A DNA stretch of 6,108 nt, taken from positions 1 through 6,108 of the forward strand of contig CAYFMP010000126.1 in assembly GCA_964344215.1 (NCBI GenBank). Reading direction: 5' to 3'. This DNA comes from CAYFMP01 sp964344215 (lineage in GTDB: Bacteria; Pseudomonadota; Alphaproteobacteria; Rhodospirillales; Casp-alpha2). This document shows, in pieces, positions 5,950-6,108 of the stretch. A program made the translations under genes and the position numbers. The stretch's first letter is position 1, and each line of letters begins with the position of its first letter. Below the pieces are notes generated by a model, which saw only the letters and a program-made list of their open reading frames with translations, was not told the origin of the DNA and ran no database searches.

Positions 5950-6056
5950 CTAACCGACCACGCTGAAAGTCAGCTCATCGGCCCTGTCCTCGCTCACAAG
6001 TTCATCCTCGATGGCGTTCCGTCTCGCCATCTCGAAAAGGTCCTCGGTTGAGACTA
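5950..6056 (-). pseudogene. Possible 3' remnant of a gene cut by the right-hand IS
   Basis: Reading leftward from the IS junction, the frame is open for 34 codons to a TAG at 5952-5950. It encodes a charged, helical-looking peptide (VSTEDLFEMARRNAIEDELV at the start, then SEDRADELTFSVVG). The amino-acid composition looks protein-like. The frame has no start of its own except an internal ATG, and it runs straight into the IS end, as expected for a gene interrupted there. Another frame just downstream (about 5820-5970) is also open and protein-like (for example WSQEEVARQATEMIREQRRR), which could be a further decayed piece. The parent family is not recognised. Confidence 0.35.
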
Positions 6057-6108
6057 GGGTCTGTTGAGAATCATCTTGAATTGATGATGGCGGCACAGAC
6101 GTAGATCA
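6057..6108 (-). mobile_element. IS terminus with the 3' end of its transposase, cut by window edge
   Basis: The element starts with GGGTCTGTTGAGA (6057-6069), the inverted match of 27-39. On the minus strand, codons from the window edge read IYVCAAIINSR and stop at TGA (6073-6071), two bases inside the terminal repeat. A short hydrophobic C-terminal tail ending right at the terminal repeat is typical of IS5-family transposases. If the left copy is the same IS, the two copies lie in direct orientation, because here the transposase 3' end is seen and at the left edge the non-coding end. The family call is from memory. Confidence 0.6.

Noticed and set aside
1..6108. CRISPR array, tRNA or rRNA genes
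   Set aside because: No regularly spaced direct repeats, cloverleaf pattern or rRNA-like stretches were seen on either strand.

Overview
The window looks like a GC-rich proteobacterial sulfur-metabolism locus, most likely alphaproteobacterial. The support is a strong G/C bias at third codon positions, a dispersed-hairpin repeat after the dsrE-like gene of a kind common in alphaproteobacterial genomes, and the gene content. The taxonomy is inferred and has not been tested by a search. Both ends stop inside matching insertion-sequence termini, so this is probably a contig that broke at a repeated IS, or the interior of an IS-flanked segment.

Layout, left to right. 1-39 is an IS terminus. About 40-302 is a non-coding, MITE-like element with perfect 26-bp terminal inverted repeats (39-64 and 278-303). 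340-1443 (minus) encodes a YeeE/YedE (TsuA-like) membrane transporter for a sulfur compound. A roughly 300-bp divergent promoter region follows, then tusA (1741-1965, plus) and an exported DsrE-like protein (2083-2538, plus). A dispersed hairpin repeat (2545-2622) and a strong intrinsic terminator (2634-2689) close that unit. 2886-4046 encodes an unfamiliar membrane-anchored GAF-like protein that is visibly AT-richer than its neighbours. It overlaps by ATGA a 72-residue protein of unknown function (4043-4261). A very small convergent gene (4306-4437, minus) lies before sat, ATP sulfurylase (4639-5814, plus). 5815-6056 holds a stem-loop and the possible 3' remnant of a gene cut by the right-hand IS. 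The window ends with the 3' end of an IS transposase on the minus strand.

Working together (inference): the YeeE/YedE protein would bring thiosulfate or another sulfane-sulfur species across the inner membrane. TusA would accept the sulfur in the cytoplasm on its CPxP cysteine, and the exported DsrE-like protein could carry sulfur on the periplasmic side. Sat, of the zinc-binding homomeric type found in dissimilatory sulfur metabolism, would make ATP and sulfate from APS at the end of sulfite oxidation, or activate sulfate in the reverse direction. No Apr, Dsr, Sox or Hdr genes lie in this window, so the direction of the pathway is not settled here.

The least explained part is the AT-richer two-gene unit (GAF-like membrane protein plus 72-residue partner) set between the sulfur genes. 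It is the best candidate for an undescribed system, but its function cannot be read from the sequence.
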